From positions 60,333,029 through 60,397,028 of the forward strand of contig CM017562.1 of NCBI GenBank assembly GCA_007844125.1: DNA of 64,000 bases. Direction: 5' to 3'. Below the pieces are notes generated by a model that was not told the DNA's origin, searched no databases, and saw only the letters and a list, made by a program, of their open reading frames with translations. This document shows, piece after piece, positions 14,001-29,000 of this stretch. The DNA is from Sinonovacula constricta. Its lineage: Eukaryota; Mollusca; Bivalvia; Cardiida; Solecurtidae. Every line of letters begins with the position of its first letter. The first letter of the stretch is position 1. The position numbers and the translations under genes were made by a program.

Positions 14001-17000
14001 CTAGAATTTTAACAAGTAACCTACTGAATCCACATGACTCACTTCAAAACATATGTAAGATTTCATACTGGCAAACATGATGGTCAAGTTTGGTGAAGAC
14101 TGGGCCATCAATGTAGCCTCTTAAGTGTTTTCACAAGCTTTTTCTAAGGTTTGACCTAGTGACCTACTTTTTGACCCCACGTGACCCAGTTACGAACTCA
14201 TCCAAGATTTCATGCAGACAAACATTCTGACCAAGTTCGGTGAAGATTGGGCTATAAATGCGGCCTCTAGTGTGTTCACAAGCTTTTTCTAAGATTTGAC
14301 CTAGTGACCTACTTTTTGACCCCACGTGACCCAGTTACGAACTCATCCAAGATTTCATGCAGACAAACATTCTGACCAAGTTCGGTGAAGATTGGGCTAT
14401 AAATGTGGCCTCTAGTGTGTTCACAAGCTTTTTTCTAAGTATTTTACCTAGTGACCTACTTTTTGACCCCACGTGACCCAGTTACGAACTCATCCAAGAT
14501 TTCATGCAGACAAACATTCTGACCAAGTTTGGTGAAGATTGGGCTATAAATGTGGCCTCTAGTGTGTTCACAAGCTTTTTCTAAGATTTGACCTAGTGAC
14601 CTACTTTTTGACCCCACGTGACCCAGTTACGAACTCATCCAAGATTTCATGCAGACAAACATTCTGACCAAGTTCGGTGAAGATTGGGCTATAAATGTGG
14701 CCTCTAGTGTGTTCACAAGCTTTTTCTAAGATTTGACCTAGTGACCTACTTTTTGACCCCACGTGACCCAGTTACGAACTCATCCAAGATTTCATGCAGA
14801 CAAACATTCTGACCAAGTTTGGTGAAGATTGGGCTATAAATGTGGCCTCTAGTGTGTTCACAAGCTTTTTCTAAGATTTGACCTAGTGACCTACTTTTTG
14901 ACCCCACGTGACCCAGTTACGAACTCATCCAAGATTTTATGCAGACAAACATTCTGACCAAGTTTGGTGAAGATTGGGCTATAAATGTGGCCTCTAGTGT
15001 GTTCACAAGCTTTTTCTAAGATTTGACCTAGTGACCTACTTTTTGACCCCACGTGACCCAGTTACGAACTCATCCAAGATTTCATGCAGACAAACATTCT
15101 GACCAAGTTTGGTGAAGATTGGGCTATAAATGTGGCCTTTAGTGTGTTCACAAGCTTTTTCTAAGATTTGACCTAGTGACCTACTTTTTGACCCCACGTG
15201 ACCCAGTTACGAACTCATTCAAGATTTCATGCAGACAAACATTCTGACCAAGTTTGGTGAAGATTGGGCTATAAATGTGGTCTCTAGTGTGTTCACAAGT
15301 TTTTCCTAAAATTTGACCTCGTGACCTACTTTTTGACCCCAGGTGACCCAATAATGAACTCATCCAAGATTTCATGCAGACAAACATTCTGACCAAGTTT
15401 GATGAAGATTGGATAAAAATTGTGGCCTGTAGTGTGTTCACAAGGTAAATGTTGACGACGAACGACGAACGACGGACGACGAACGACGGACGCCGGACGA
15501 CGGACGAAGCGGTATCACAAAAGCTCCCCTTGAGCACGTTGTGCTCAGGTGAGCTAAAAACAAGTGAATAGCAATAACCAAGAGTCAATAAGCAAAGTGG
15601 GGGTAGGGGTGCGGGGCACCCACAGCTGAGAGGTTGAGTTGCAGATTTAACTTCTCCAACTCCAAGGCTTCTCACTGCATGGGTTCAAAATCTGTCCGGG
15701 CAAATGATTTCATGTGTGGAAGCCTTTCAGTTGGTCTACAGCGTACTGGTGGTTCAACAGACTTTTGTCTGTCCATTAAAATAACTGTAAAAAAAATGAA
15801 TATGTAGGGTAAACTGTTCTATTAACTCATTGTACCCTAATGACGCATTAAAGCGGCACGAAAAACAGCCTCCTCATGCCGGGAGACGACTTACCGCGTC
15901 GCATTTTACCTGTGTCTGGCGCCGAGCGCCGCATTAAGGCGGCCCTGAAAATGTCTCGGCTACTGCCGAACGCCGCGTTAATGCGTCCATCATATTTGCT
16001 GGTTAAAACTCATGTTTTCAATCACTTTCGAGTCTCGGCCAATCAAGTACATCACAGTATCGTAAATGCTAATGTCATCGTTATCTAAATCTATCGGCTT
16101 AAATCCTTTTTTGTTTTTTTTTCATTTATTGCATCGAGCAACAGAAAAATCGGCGACATTTTCTCTGATTGAAGTGATTCACATCTAATTTGAAACATTT
16201 CTCGGCTGAAATACGATCGTAAAAGCAGTTTTCAAATGATTAATTTATACTTCGATCTCAGCCAATCAGAAACCTTGTTATATAATATATTGGAATTTCA
16301 TGTAACCCGGATGTAAACACAATGAATTAATTATGTCGAGACAAAGAAAAACGGCGATGTGCCTTACTGTTAGCTTTAAAATTCCTACTTATACGCATAT
16401 GTATCGGCGGATATGTGGAATTACCTACGTCAGATCCAATAATTATATGATAATTGCAGATATCAATAGATAAAAGACACAATCTAACTCTTGGAAATCG
16501 CCGAAGTTTTCTATCAAATATGAAGTTTAAGAGTGTTATTTTCTCAAACTACCGGTAAATCGCAACTTTAAATCAAAGATGGCCGACTGTTTTAAAGTTA
16601 CTCATTATATAAAATATTATATAAAGCAGTGTTATTTACGTTATAAACATTAAAAAAAACTTGATGAGGTCAATATTCTTCACTTTAATAATTTGAACTG
16701 TGTTAATTTTGATATTGTCAATCTTACATGTTCTTCAGATTTCACTCTTTTCTGAAGTATTTCTTCTCATATCGTGTTAAAAATTACATGGTTGTGTAAA
16801 GCACTTTCTGTGCTTCAAGTATGTGAAAATATCCCTTAAGAGTACTTCCAAAATGACATGTTTATTGTGTTGTGTATACACCCACCCCCAATATCTTCCA
16901 CTGACCGGTAATCCACACCAGATGTGTCTCGGCATGAGGGGCAGATAAGACCCCCACCAGGTGTAGGGCATAACTGGAGAAATGCCTCTAGGGTACAACT

Positions 17001-20000
17001 GGTCAATTAGCTTTAGGGCACAATGAGTTAATTTTACTTCACATGACTACCTAGGAGTTGATTATAACAGATGGTACTCACTTGAAGAAGACTAATGTGA
17101 TATATTGTAAATAACTTGTCCTGTTCAAAAGTTTGTTTTACCTATTTTCTTTAAGTTAAACAGTCCTTATATTTGAGAATAGGCAGTATCAGTATCTATT
17201 TTAAAAACATTTGGCAAACCCTTATTTGGCATGTGGCTTTAGTTATTATGTCACAAAGGTAAGTGTCTTGTTTTAAAGAATGTTTTCTGTTATATACATT
17301 TACCTTTAACCTGCTCAGCATGAACTGAACTGGCAAATGGTGTAGATCTAGATCAGCCAGCTACTTGTTGTGAACTGTCTGGTCAGGATCCACACTATTT
17401 GCTACTAAATAAGCAGAAAAAAATCATAAGTATTTATTGTTCAATATTATAGCATGATAAGGGTTAAACGCTTTAGATATGTACTCACTTTGGTCTCCAT
17501 TTTCTGTTTGATTACCACCATATTGGCTGCAGTACAGACATTGTTGACCAGAATCATGAAGTATCCCAAAGCATCAAAGGCCAGATCAGTCCTGGATAAA
17601 TAGGCAATTATAAATGTCAGTATAATTTATATCTGTGTAACTTATTTATAATATTTTTAATAATCAAGTCTAACCATGAATCTTGAAACACTAGCTGCAT
17701 AGTCAGTCAATCAGAATTAGTGACAAATGTCATCATTTTGCATTCTGTGGTTTAATTTCCCAGAATACTAAGCTATGAATGGATTGCTATCATTTTTGTC
17801 TGGTTCACAACAGTTACTTCCTGAATTTCTTGGGTGTTTCGTTTTGAAGATAATATAAGTATTCACTTACAAGGTATTTAAAAAAAACAAACATTTTTTG
17901 ATAATGTGTTTGTGTATTGCTCTCTTCCCAATGCTATACTTGTTCTGTACCAAGGTTGAAATAAAATGTCTGTCTGCCTGTCCACCTGTCTGATTTCTGG
18001 GTAGTTCCATTTTTATAACATATGTAGAAACTTATATAAAAAAACTATGTGCATGCCAATAACTGTAACTGTGTGTATTGTCAATGACCATGGTAAATAA
18101 TATAGGTTTGAAGGCTAATGATATCACATATAAAACTAGATTGAGGTATACTAAACATTTTTGAGATTTAAAAAGCACATTAAAAAACTAAATAAATATG
18201 GTTTGATTATGAAAATCAAATAAAGATCATTGTTATCTGTTAATACAATGAATGTTTTATGGATTTGTTTATATGTGTTTCTAACATCATTATCCATTAA
18301 ATTATCATTTGCTCACTGGCCTAATAAATCAGGTTTAAGACTTACGCTCCAGCCACCATAGCACCAGCTATCATAAGAAAGACAGTAAACTGAACCATCC
18401 GGGAAGACTGGACTCTACAATGTAACAGGGTATTTTATGAGACATATAACTCTTAGCCTGTTCCTCAGAAATACAGATAACCCCAATCAGCAGTTTGGTG
18501 CTGTGGTTTGGCACTTGTTCTATTGAAAATATTCTTCTGTTTGTTTGAATACTAACCAAAACCTGATTGTTTTTTATTCATAAAGATAAAGATCCAGATG
18601 AGAATTACTATGCTTTATATCTACAAAACCTTCATAGCACAAACTGATGTCTATAATTTGACCTTGTGTAGCAATTTTTTTTGACTGTCTTTAAAATCTT
18701 ATGATAAAATAACTTTTAAACATGTGTTTATCATTTCATTTAAAAACCTTTATAAAAAAAAATGTAGTGCGCTATTAACTAACATAAAATATGAACTAAT
18801 TTTACTAATACCTTACCAACCATGTAAACCAACCTCCCCGCACAAAAGCTTTCACTCCGCAAGGACTCGCCCAATGCATTGAGGTCATTTTTTAAATTTT
18901 ATTTGTTATTTTTAGTACATGTATTATACTAAGAAAAGGCACAGCATCAAAATAATTCACCTGCTGTACCTATATTGGTTAAATATAGTGAACCATGGAT
19001 GCCCAAATATTGTGAGGGCACAAAAAAATGTGTAACTAAGCAGTAGAAATAATCTGGTAAGATAAGGTTAATGAGGCAAGAGACCATCCTATTGTAAGCA
19101 AACAGTTAAATATAATCATTACGAACAAAGATTTGCAAAAAGAGTACGTAAAAATAAACTTATCATTTTTCAAGTAAATAGAGCCAATTAATTGTCATGG
19201 TGTAGAGAGAAAAGAAGGTCATCATCTATTTAAGGATTTTTTAGTAAAGTTTTAAGGAAACAAGGATACAGATGGATTGAGTGTAATCAGACAAAAGGTC
19301 TTAAGGTAATGCTATGTGGCTGCAGATCTTGGCATGGTGTTGGGACATTAAAATGGAAGGTAGATGGAAGTATAAATGCTAAGGAGTATTAAGTGCTTGA
19401 AGATAACTTGTGGCTTGTCATGGCGGGGTATTTTCCTAAGATCATATTTTTTGCGTTTAAAATACAGCACAGTGCTCAATTATCATTATTATATTGATGC
19501 CCAGCTAGAAACACCACTGCACCACAGAGCAGCTAAAACCTTCCAATACTAAACCTTTCCCCAAATGGGCCTCAAACCAATGTGGTGAGAGACTAAGCAG
19601 TCAAAGTAGTTACAAGTCAGTGATTCCACCTCTATGCCAGAGGTATACCCCATGATAAAAAAAATTGTTTCAAACCAGATACTATAGGTTGTAAACCAAA
19701 ATAAAATGATACCAAACAAAACAAAAAAACAATTTTATTATTTAACATTTATCACAAATTAATGTTGATAAACCATTGAAACTTACCCGAGCACATATTG
19801 TTCTGCTAGCATCGTAAACAAAATAGAAAACCTCCTGAGTACTGTAAACATTGGCAGGCTAAAACAAAGATATGGAAAATCAATTAAACAAATCACACAA
19901 AAATGAAAGGCTGAAACATAGACAGTTGATAGGCTGCAACAAGGAGGGAGACAGTTGGGATGCTGCAACAGGTAGTGAGACAGTTTACAGGCTGAAACAG

Positions 20001-23000
20001 GGAGGGAGACAGTTGACAGGTTGCAACAGGGAGGGAGACAGTTGACAGGCTGCAACAGGCATGGAGACAGTTGACAGGCTGCAACAGGGAGGGAGATAGC
20101 TGCTGACAGGCTGCAACAGGCATGGAGACAGTTGACAGGCTGCAACAGGGAGGGAGATAGCTGACAGGCTGAAACAGGCAGGGAGACAGTTTATAGGCTG
20201 CAACAGGGAGGGAGACAGTTGACATGCTGCAACATTGAGGGAGACAGGTGACAGGCTGCAACAGGAAGGGAGACAGCTGACAGGCTGGATCAGACAAAGA
20301 GAGTTGACAGGCAGGAATAGGGAGAGACAGTTGGCAGGCTGCAACAGTGAAGGAGGCAATTGACAGGCTGCAACAGAAAGGGAGACAGGTGACAGGCTGC
20401 ATCAGGCAAGAAGAGTTGACAGGCAGCAACAGGGAGAGACAGTTGGCAGGCTGCAACAGGGAGGGAGACAATTGACAAGCTGCAACAAGAAGAGAGCGGG
20501 TGACAGGCTGCATCAGGCAAGGAGAGTTGACAGGCAGCAATAGGGAGAGACAGTTGACATGCAGCAACAGGGAGAGAGACAGATGACAGCCTGCAGCAGG
20601 GATGAGGACAGCTTAAAGGCAGCAACAGGGAGGGAGACTGCTGACAAGCTGCAACAGGCATGAAGACAGTTGACAGGCTGCAACAAGGAGGGAGACAGGT
20701 GACAGGCTGCAACAGGAATGGGGACAGCTGAATGGCTACAACAGGTAAGGAGACAGTTGACAGGTTGCAACAGGCAAGGAGACAGTTGACATGCTGCAAT
20801 AAGGACTGAGACAGTTGACAAACTGAAACAGGCATGGAGACAGTTGACAGGCTTCAACAAGAAGGGAGACAGCTGACAGGCTGCAACAGACTGGGAGACA
20901 ACTGACAGGCTGCAACAGGGAAGGAGACAGCTGACAGACTGCAACAGGCAGGGAGACAATTGACAGGCTGCAGCAGGCAGAGAGACAGCTGACAGGCTGC
21001 CACAGGTAAAGAGGCTGTTGACAGGCGCAACCCAGGCAGGGAGACAGTTTATAGGCTGCAACAGGGAGGGAGACAGTTGACATGCTGCAACAGGGAGGGA
21101 GACAGGTGACAGGCTATAACAGGCATGGAGACAGTTGACAGGCTGCAACAGGGAGGGAGACAGTTTATAGGCTGCAACAGGGAGGGAGACAGGTGACAGG
21201 TGACAGGAGACAGGTGACAGGCTATAACAGGCAGGGAGACAGTTGTCAGGCTGCAACAGGGAGGGAGACAGTTGACAGGCTGCAACAGAGAGGGAGATAG
21301 CTGACAGGCTGAAACAGGCAGGGAGACAGTTTATTGGCTGCAACAGGGAGGGAGACAGTTGACATGCTGCAACATTGAGGGAGACAGGTGACAGGCTGCA
21401 ACAGGAAGGGAGACAGCTGACAGGTTGCAACAGGGAGGGAGACAGGTGACAGGCTATAACAGGCAGGGAGACAGTTGTCAGGCTGCAACAGGGAGGGAGA
21501 CAGTTGACAGGCTGCAACAGGGAGGGAGATAGCTGACAGGCTGAAACAGGCAGGGAGACAGTTTATTGGCTGCAACAGGGAGGGAGACAGTTGACATGCT
21601 GCAACATTGAGGGGACAAGGTGACAGGCTGCAACAGGAAGGGAGACAGGTGACAGGTTGCAACAGGGAGGGAGACAGGTGACAGGCTATAACAGGCAGGG
21701 AGACAGTTGCCAGGCTGCAACAGGGAGGGAGACAGTTGACAGGCTGCAACAGGCATGGAGACAGTTGACAGGCTGCAACAGGGAGGGAGATAGCTGACAG
21801 GCTGGACCAGGCAAAGAGAGGTGACAGGCAGCAATAGGGAGAGACAGTTGGCAGGCTGCAACAGTAAGGGAGACAATTGACAGGCTGCAACAGAAAGGGA
21901 GACAGGTGACAGGCTGCATCAGGCAAGGAGAGTTGACAGGCAGCAACAGAGAGAGACAGTTGGCAGGCTGCAACAGAGAGGGAGACAATTGACAGGCTGC
22001 AACAGGAAGGGAGCGGGTGACAGGCTGCATCAGGCAAGGAGAGTTGACAGGCAGCAACAGGGAGAGACAGTTGACATGCAGCAACAGGGAGAGAGACAGA
22101 TGACAGCCTGCAGCAGGGATGAGGACAGCTTAAAGGCAGCAACAGGGAGGTAGACTGCTGACAAGCTGCAACAGGCATGAAGACAGTTGACAGGCTGCAA
22201 CAAGGAGGGAGACAGGTGACAGGCTGCAAAAGGGAGCAACGGTGGACAGCCTGCAACAGGGATGGGGACAGCTGAATGGCTGCAACAGGTAAGGAGACAG
22301 TTGACAGGTTGCAACAGGCATGGAGACAGTTGACAGGCTGCCGCAAGGACTGAGACAGTTGACAGACTGAAACAGGCATGGAGACAGTTGACAGGCTGCA
22401 ACAAAAAGGGAGACAGGTGACAGGCTGCAACAAACTGGGAGACAGCTGACAGACTGCAACAGGCAGGGAGACAATTGACAGGCTGCAGCAGGCAGAGAGA
22501 CAGTTGACAGGCTGCCACAGGTAAAGAGACTGTTGACAGGCTGCAACCCAGGCAGGGAGACAGTTGACAGGCTGCAACAGGAAGGGAGACAGCTGACAGG
22601 TTGCAACAGGGAGGGAGACAGTTGACAATACAGTAAGCTTGAGAGACATGTCTTATTAGTGAAACTTCATGTAAAGTGGTTTCAGCCCCAGATATTAAAT
22701 TTTAAATCTTGAAAAAAAATGTTTATTAATAATAAGATGGTTAGGATTTTTCAATGTCTCCCCACCAAAATTTTAAATCAAAACAGGAGAATAACCTAAG
22801 TAAATTTCATGAATTTTACAATTGATTTTTAAGACAAGAAACTCAAAGGGACTGGGTTTTTTTCTTGAATTAATGTCACAATGCTGCAGTCATATGAAAA
22901 AGACTTACTTAAATCTCCCATGTAATAGTTTTTGTGCGCTGACCACATGAAATGACACCCTGTTACATTATCCTGACACCAGACCAACCAGTTCTTTCAG

Positions 23001-26000
23001 TTTTTTCTAAGCTTAAGAAGAGTTATATACCAGAATGATTTGTGAGGCATTGCTATGTCTTGGCTAGTAATAAAACCGGAGCCTCTGGTCCAGTAGCCAA
23101 GTCTTAACCTACTGTGCAACTGGAGGCCAAATTGCAGTTTAGTTTAGGAAAATAAATTCTTGCAAACATAAAATTTGATTGAAAACTTTAACGATTTCCA
23201 AGAGTTTGATTGTGTTGTTAGAGGATTTTCATGTCTGTAACCAGCATATATTAACTGGTCCTATCAATGCTAATTCCATAAATAAGCCAATAATATATGA
23301 TAAACATGAATGTGTACTCAAACAGTAAGACACATCAATGATTTTCTTTGTCCAATGTAATTAATTTGTTTATATTCCATTTCTTACATGGAATTCCCAT
23401 TCATGATCTAAAAACGTTTCTGATTGGCTGATATTCAAAGTTTTAAATAAAATGCTGTTTAACCATCATATTCTTTCATATTTATGCCGAGAAATTTACC
23501 AATTTGGATGTTAAGCCAAACAATTGTACCGTCATGTGCTGTGTTTAGCCTAACAGTAGCACCACACTAGGATCCAATGAGTTAAACATACTTGGGTATC
23601 AACACCATCATTGGAGACTTACTTAAGTTTTTTGGTTCCCCCAAGACCACACAACAGGTTCCCTACAAATATCAGTGGTAGAGGCCATATCTGCAATAAA
23701 CAAAAATATATACAAATCTATCTTAAAACTTACAGATTCTCTACCAATATCAGTGTTGAGCCTATCTGCAACCAACAAGTAAAGAAAAAAACAAGCTAAA
23801 TCTGTGTTTTCATGTGTTGCCCACTTTTACATGTCGTACACATGCAGTACAAAGAATTGAATTAAAAGTAAATATAAAGTTTGCACAAATTTTGACCTTT
23901 GTACTCTTAAATGTGACGACAGTTGAGGTAGGGCCATGGTTCTTGGATGCAAAACTCTGTTTCATTGAGGGGAACATTCTTTTATGCATCCAAGCTGAAG
24001 TACCTTTATAAGTACTGAACTACCGGTAAACTCCTGAAGTTACATTTTGGCATTTGTTTGTACTGTATGCCCTGGGTATGACCTTGACCTTTGAGGTATG
24101 GCCATGGTTCTTAAACAAGACATTCAGTCATATTAAATTAACACTTGTGTGATGATATGTTAAGTTTCAAAGCTCTTTCATGAATGGTTAGTGAGCAAAA
24201 GACAACTGACACAAAAAACTTAATGAAAATGCTAAATGAAAAATGGGAATAAGTTTGACAAAATACAGTCAAGAGATATGAAACTTGTCCTGATAATTGC
24301 TACTGTAATGTCAGACAAGTGTGTTAAGTATCAAAGCTCTACATTGAATGCTTACTGAGAAAAAGACAACTTTGAATTAAAACGTAATTATAATTATAAG
24401 TGAAAAGGCGCAATCGGTAGAGCGTCGGCTCCAGGTACGTGAGGCCCCGGGTTCGATCCCGGGCCGCGACATACCAAAGTCGTTAAAAATGGTAGTGGTA
24501 TAGCTCCCTTGCTAACGCTCAAGCAAATATAAGGGTTGTTCAACGACTGGTTGACCCGGTGTCAGGAAAATGTGACTGGGTGTGGTATCATGCCAGGTGT
24601 TCATGGCATGCTATACACAGTGAAGGCAGCACTATATCTGCTTCAAGTGGACACCGTCTCCACATAACTGAAATACTGTTGGCGGGATGATAAACCCAAT
24701 AAACAAACAAATAAGTGAAAAGGGGGCATAGTTTTGACAAAATAGAGTCAGGGGTTATGAAATATGTCTTGATAATTGCTACTGTGATGTCATGATAACT
24801 ATGTTAAATTTCAAAGCTCTACCTTGAACGGTTACTGAGGAAAATACAACTTTGACAAAAGACTTAATGAAATGTTTACGCAAGTATGCCCGCCCAACAA
24901 CATACCCCAATCTAATAACATGACTTTCCTAATGAAACCAAGTTTTCTTAAGCCAAAAAAGATGTTTTTTTACTAGTAAAATTACAAAGCCTTGAATTTT
25001 TTTTTTTTTTTAAACTTTTATGGTGTTTTATAAATGATAGAAATGTTTGTGCAAATTATGGTACATTACAGTATCTTAATTCAGTGATAAATGTCACAAG
25101 TCTAAACAGAGAAGTTTAAACATAGGTATGATTTAAAAAACAACTTATACACTAATAACTAATAATACAATGTAGTTTTATTACATAGTGATTATTCAAA
25201 ATATTACAAATGTATTATTATCAAGTGTTATGGTTTGCAGATATTTTTGAAACTTTCAATGATGATTTAAAAATTGTGTTGGTTAAGGAAAATTTAAGTG
25301 GCCGAGGCAAATGGGATACATGTATTTTCAGATAAGGCAACTCCTTTCAGGCAGCTCTCTGGTAAGCTTTAATCCTGCTAACATCAATTGATCATGCTAA
25401 AGCATACACTGGCACTGTTTGAATATGCATAGTTTGCTAAAATTATGTTAAGGAAAACTATAGCAGGATAAGGGTAAAGATATTTTATACATGTTACACA
25501 CTGCATCTATTCTTGTGGCAATCTGGGCAGGTCTTTTTGGTTCTCATTTATTGACTGAACATACAAAGGAGAAAATCTGTAACAATATCTTTATCAAGAT
25601 TATGTCTGAAACCTGATTCATACCATTAAAACTCAGTGTCTCCATTTCCCTTTGTAAATCTGATAAATGTGTAAAACGAGGCCATCTGTTTCACGAAATC
25701 AATAATATATAACTGTCAGCATAAAGGTAATGATGCAACAGCTGTCCTGTAGTAGTTTCTTTGACAATATATATATGTATAGTTTTAATAATTACCCAGT
25801 GCCTTAAATAAATACTAGGGATGTAAGCCAATGTACTAATGTTCAGATAGATATAGAACATTTCAATGTATTTTCAGCATTCAAATGTTTGGTAAACAAA
25901 ATAAGATTTTCCAAGAAAACATTAACAACTTTGTTTTGACTAAACTGAAATTAGATAACAAAACAACAACAAAGGTCGTACTGATTCTAGCTTTAACAAT

Positions 26001-29000
26001 TATTGTTCACACCCTAACTGTTAAACATTCACACCTGTTGCCAGTTGTGTTAAATTGTGGTGGTCAGGTAATAAGCAGTGTCATGGCATCAGAAAGGAAG
26101 AATGTTTACATTATTGTTGTTTTTCCATTATTTCAGCATCATATGAACTAGTAATTGTATCCACTATGCTAGTGTTCAACTGGGGAAATTCCTTCAAGTT
26201 TTCAAGATAACGTAATAAAGCAACTAATTACCCGCTTGCATACTGTACAACCTAGTAGGCGAGTTATCATGGAACCAGTCTGGTCAAAATGAGGTTGAAT
26301 GAATTTGTAATGAGATGACATGATTTGCTTATTACATACAATAATGGGGACTGAACAGTCACCTTTTATACATCAATTAATCAAACATTTTTAATTGCTT
26401 TGTCAGCTAATACATCATTATTGATCTATTCTGATGTATTATTCATAGGAAAAGCAAATGTGCAGGCTGTTTGCATGATAAAAAAAGTCTCAAAAGAATG
26501 CAATAAATTGTATGTAATGTGTATTCCTTATTGGTGTGTTTTCAATTTAAAGAAAATTAATACTGACATAAGTAAAGTCTAATAATTGTTGTATACTTAT
26601 TGTTGTTGTTGTTGTTGGAACTAGTTTAATAAGGGTCTACTCGCCCTGTTGAGGGCTTTTTCATGACCCCGCCATGTTGCCCATGCATGGCTTAAATGTG
26701 TATATTCCGAAAAATATCGCCTAAAGTGGGCCCTAATTAGGTACCTAGTTTATGTACCCATTTACTGGAAAGATGGTATAATTTTGGTAATTTTTTTGGT
26801 CTTAAAGGGGATTGAGCATATTTTGAGTGAATTCCACTCCCTAATTCCTGGCTCTTTCCCCTGACACTAGGTTCTAATTGGTATTTGTTTATTTTATTTT
26901 TTATCATAAGAAGGTTTCCTGTTTTCGGCTTACCTCTTCCCCTAACGAAATTGTGAAATAGTGGGGAAGAGGTGCACCTTTTTAGGGACCTGTGTAGCTA
27001 ATAAGCTTTGGTATTTAAAGAGTAGTTGTGGTAGCTCGTTTAGACCCTAGTGTTTGTTTAGTTTTGATGTCTGGACGCCCGGGGCCCGACCGCCCACTAA
27101 ACCATCTTTCTTCTTACATATGAAATGTATATGCCAAGAAAGAAGTCCCCGGCTGGTGGTATAAGATAATGCTCGCCTTTGTCTACTACTTAATTCTATT
27201 ACTATTTATACAGGTATACAGTATATTCAGCGGCCATTATCTTATTGTTTTCCCTATTCTACCACACACTCGATTCACGCTCTCAGGGTCTCATACATCC
27301 ACGCATTCTTTTAACTACTTATTCTACTTAATCTACACTACGCATTTCTCTACTATATACAGTAGTGGAAGGTTTTTTTTATTTTTTTAATTTTTTTTCC
27401 CACTGTCCTACTAGTGCAAAAACATTTGTTAGATGGGGGGAGCCATGCATGTTATAACATAGTAATATATATTACACAAAGATATGTTTTTAGGCTTGGT
27501 GAACCTTAAATGGGTAGCCTTTGTTTATACGGACCCCCTATTGGGCTTCCATTTATTCAGCATACCCTGGTTCTACTTAGAGTCAATATGTATGGAGTAT
27601 ATTGAATCCTATGTGGGTGTCGTAATAATGAGCCCGGATTGCCGTTGTTTTTACGGGGCCCTTAGGGGGCACCCGTTTATTTGGCAATCCAGTTTACTTT
27701 ATTATTGGCTTGATGTTGAATGCTGTTTTTGTGGGTTTTTCTATGTGACTTTTATAGATGGTGGTGTTAAGGTGCCTTTGTTTTTACGGGGTCTTCAAGA
27801 GTCCACCGTTTATTCAGCAACCTTCCATCTAATGGATAGTATTTTATATTCCCCTTAATGTGTCTTGTTTAATTGTGTGTGTTCTTGTTTTAACTATATT
27901 TTGGCCATACTGGGCATTCGAGCGGATTGACCTACTTAATGTTCGTCTATTTCGCTTGATTCTGATTGGCTGGTATGTCGTAACTATATTTTGGCCATAC
28001 TGGGCATTTGAGCGGATTGACCTACTTTGTGTTCGTTTATTTCGCATAATTCTGATTGGCTGGTTTGTCTTATCTAATTTTTGATCATACTGGGCTTTCG
28101 AGCGGATTGACCTACTTAATGTTTGTTTATTTCGCTTGGTTCTGATTGGTTGGTTTGCACGCACCACATTGAACGCATATTTTTACATGTTGTTCGTGTA
28201 GTTGATTTTTGTATACTTATTAATTAGCATCGAAAGTTTAATACCATGAAAGAAGCAAGGTAGGGACAGGGATTGGTTGGAATGAAAACTACGAGTGAAA
28301 GGATTTTCTTTCACACTTGTTGCTGGCTAGTTGATCATGTGCCAGGGGATGTCCTCTCCTACTAGCAGACCTAGCAGGTGACACTCACACCTACCACCCC
28401 CACCACAGATAACAATTGCATTATAAACACACATGGTCATTGTCTACTAGCCTGCATCTGAGACATAATACCTGTGCCATGGGATGAAACCATATAAACA
28501 TAGTGTCAGTAAAGTATTACTCAAAATTATGATAGGGTATATAAATTGGCTTGACTTTTTTGTTCCGTTGTCATCCTCATCATTCTGCTCTCTGCTCTCG
28601 TGCTGATCACATCTAGCTCGCTCATCGCTTGCGATAAAGCTCTAGATAGGAGAATACTTTAGTGTCTTAAAGTGTATAACTGATCAGATTGTGTTACTTT
28701 AATTCTGTTTAGTGATTTCATCACTCGGAGATCTAGATCTCGGCAAAGAACAAGAAATCTAAAGAATAGCACATCAAGCACAGAAAGTCAAGAAACAGAA
28801 GAAAGTGTTAAGTACAATTACATAAGAAATCACTTTTATTGCACGTCCCTCCCCCTCACCTTTTTGTCACCTTTTTGTCACATCACCATATTGTATTGTA
28901 GGGTATTGAAATTGTATTTAACAACTGATAAAATGGAGTTTCTGAACACCCCCAAGGGAAAACGGAACAGAAGTAATAGGAGTAACAATACTTCTGGTTC

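Noticed and set aside
19783..22649. Many long - strand frames (up to 467 codons) of Cys/Leu/Ser-rich protein
   Set aside because: They lie in the 29-bp minisatellite, repeat every 29 residues, occur in all three frames and have no domain. Only the exon 5 stretch at 19787-19858, at the end of one such frame, is real SLC35D coding.
24409..24480. A tRNA gene (good B box)
   Set aside because: It is the head of a SINE with tail and target duplication; the cloverleaf is not complete.
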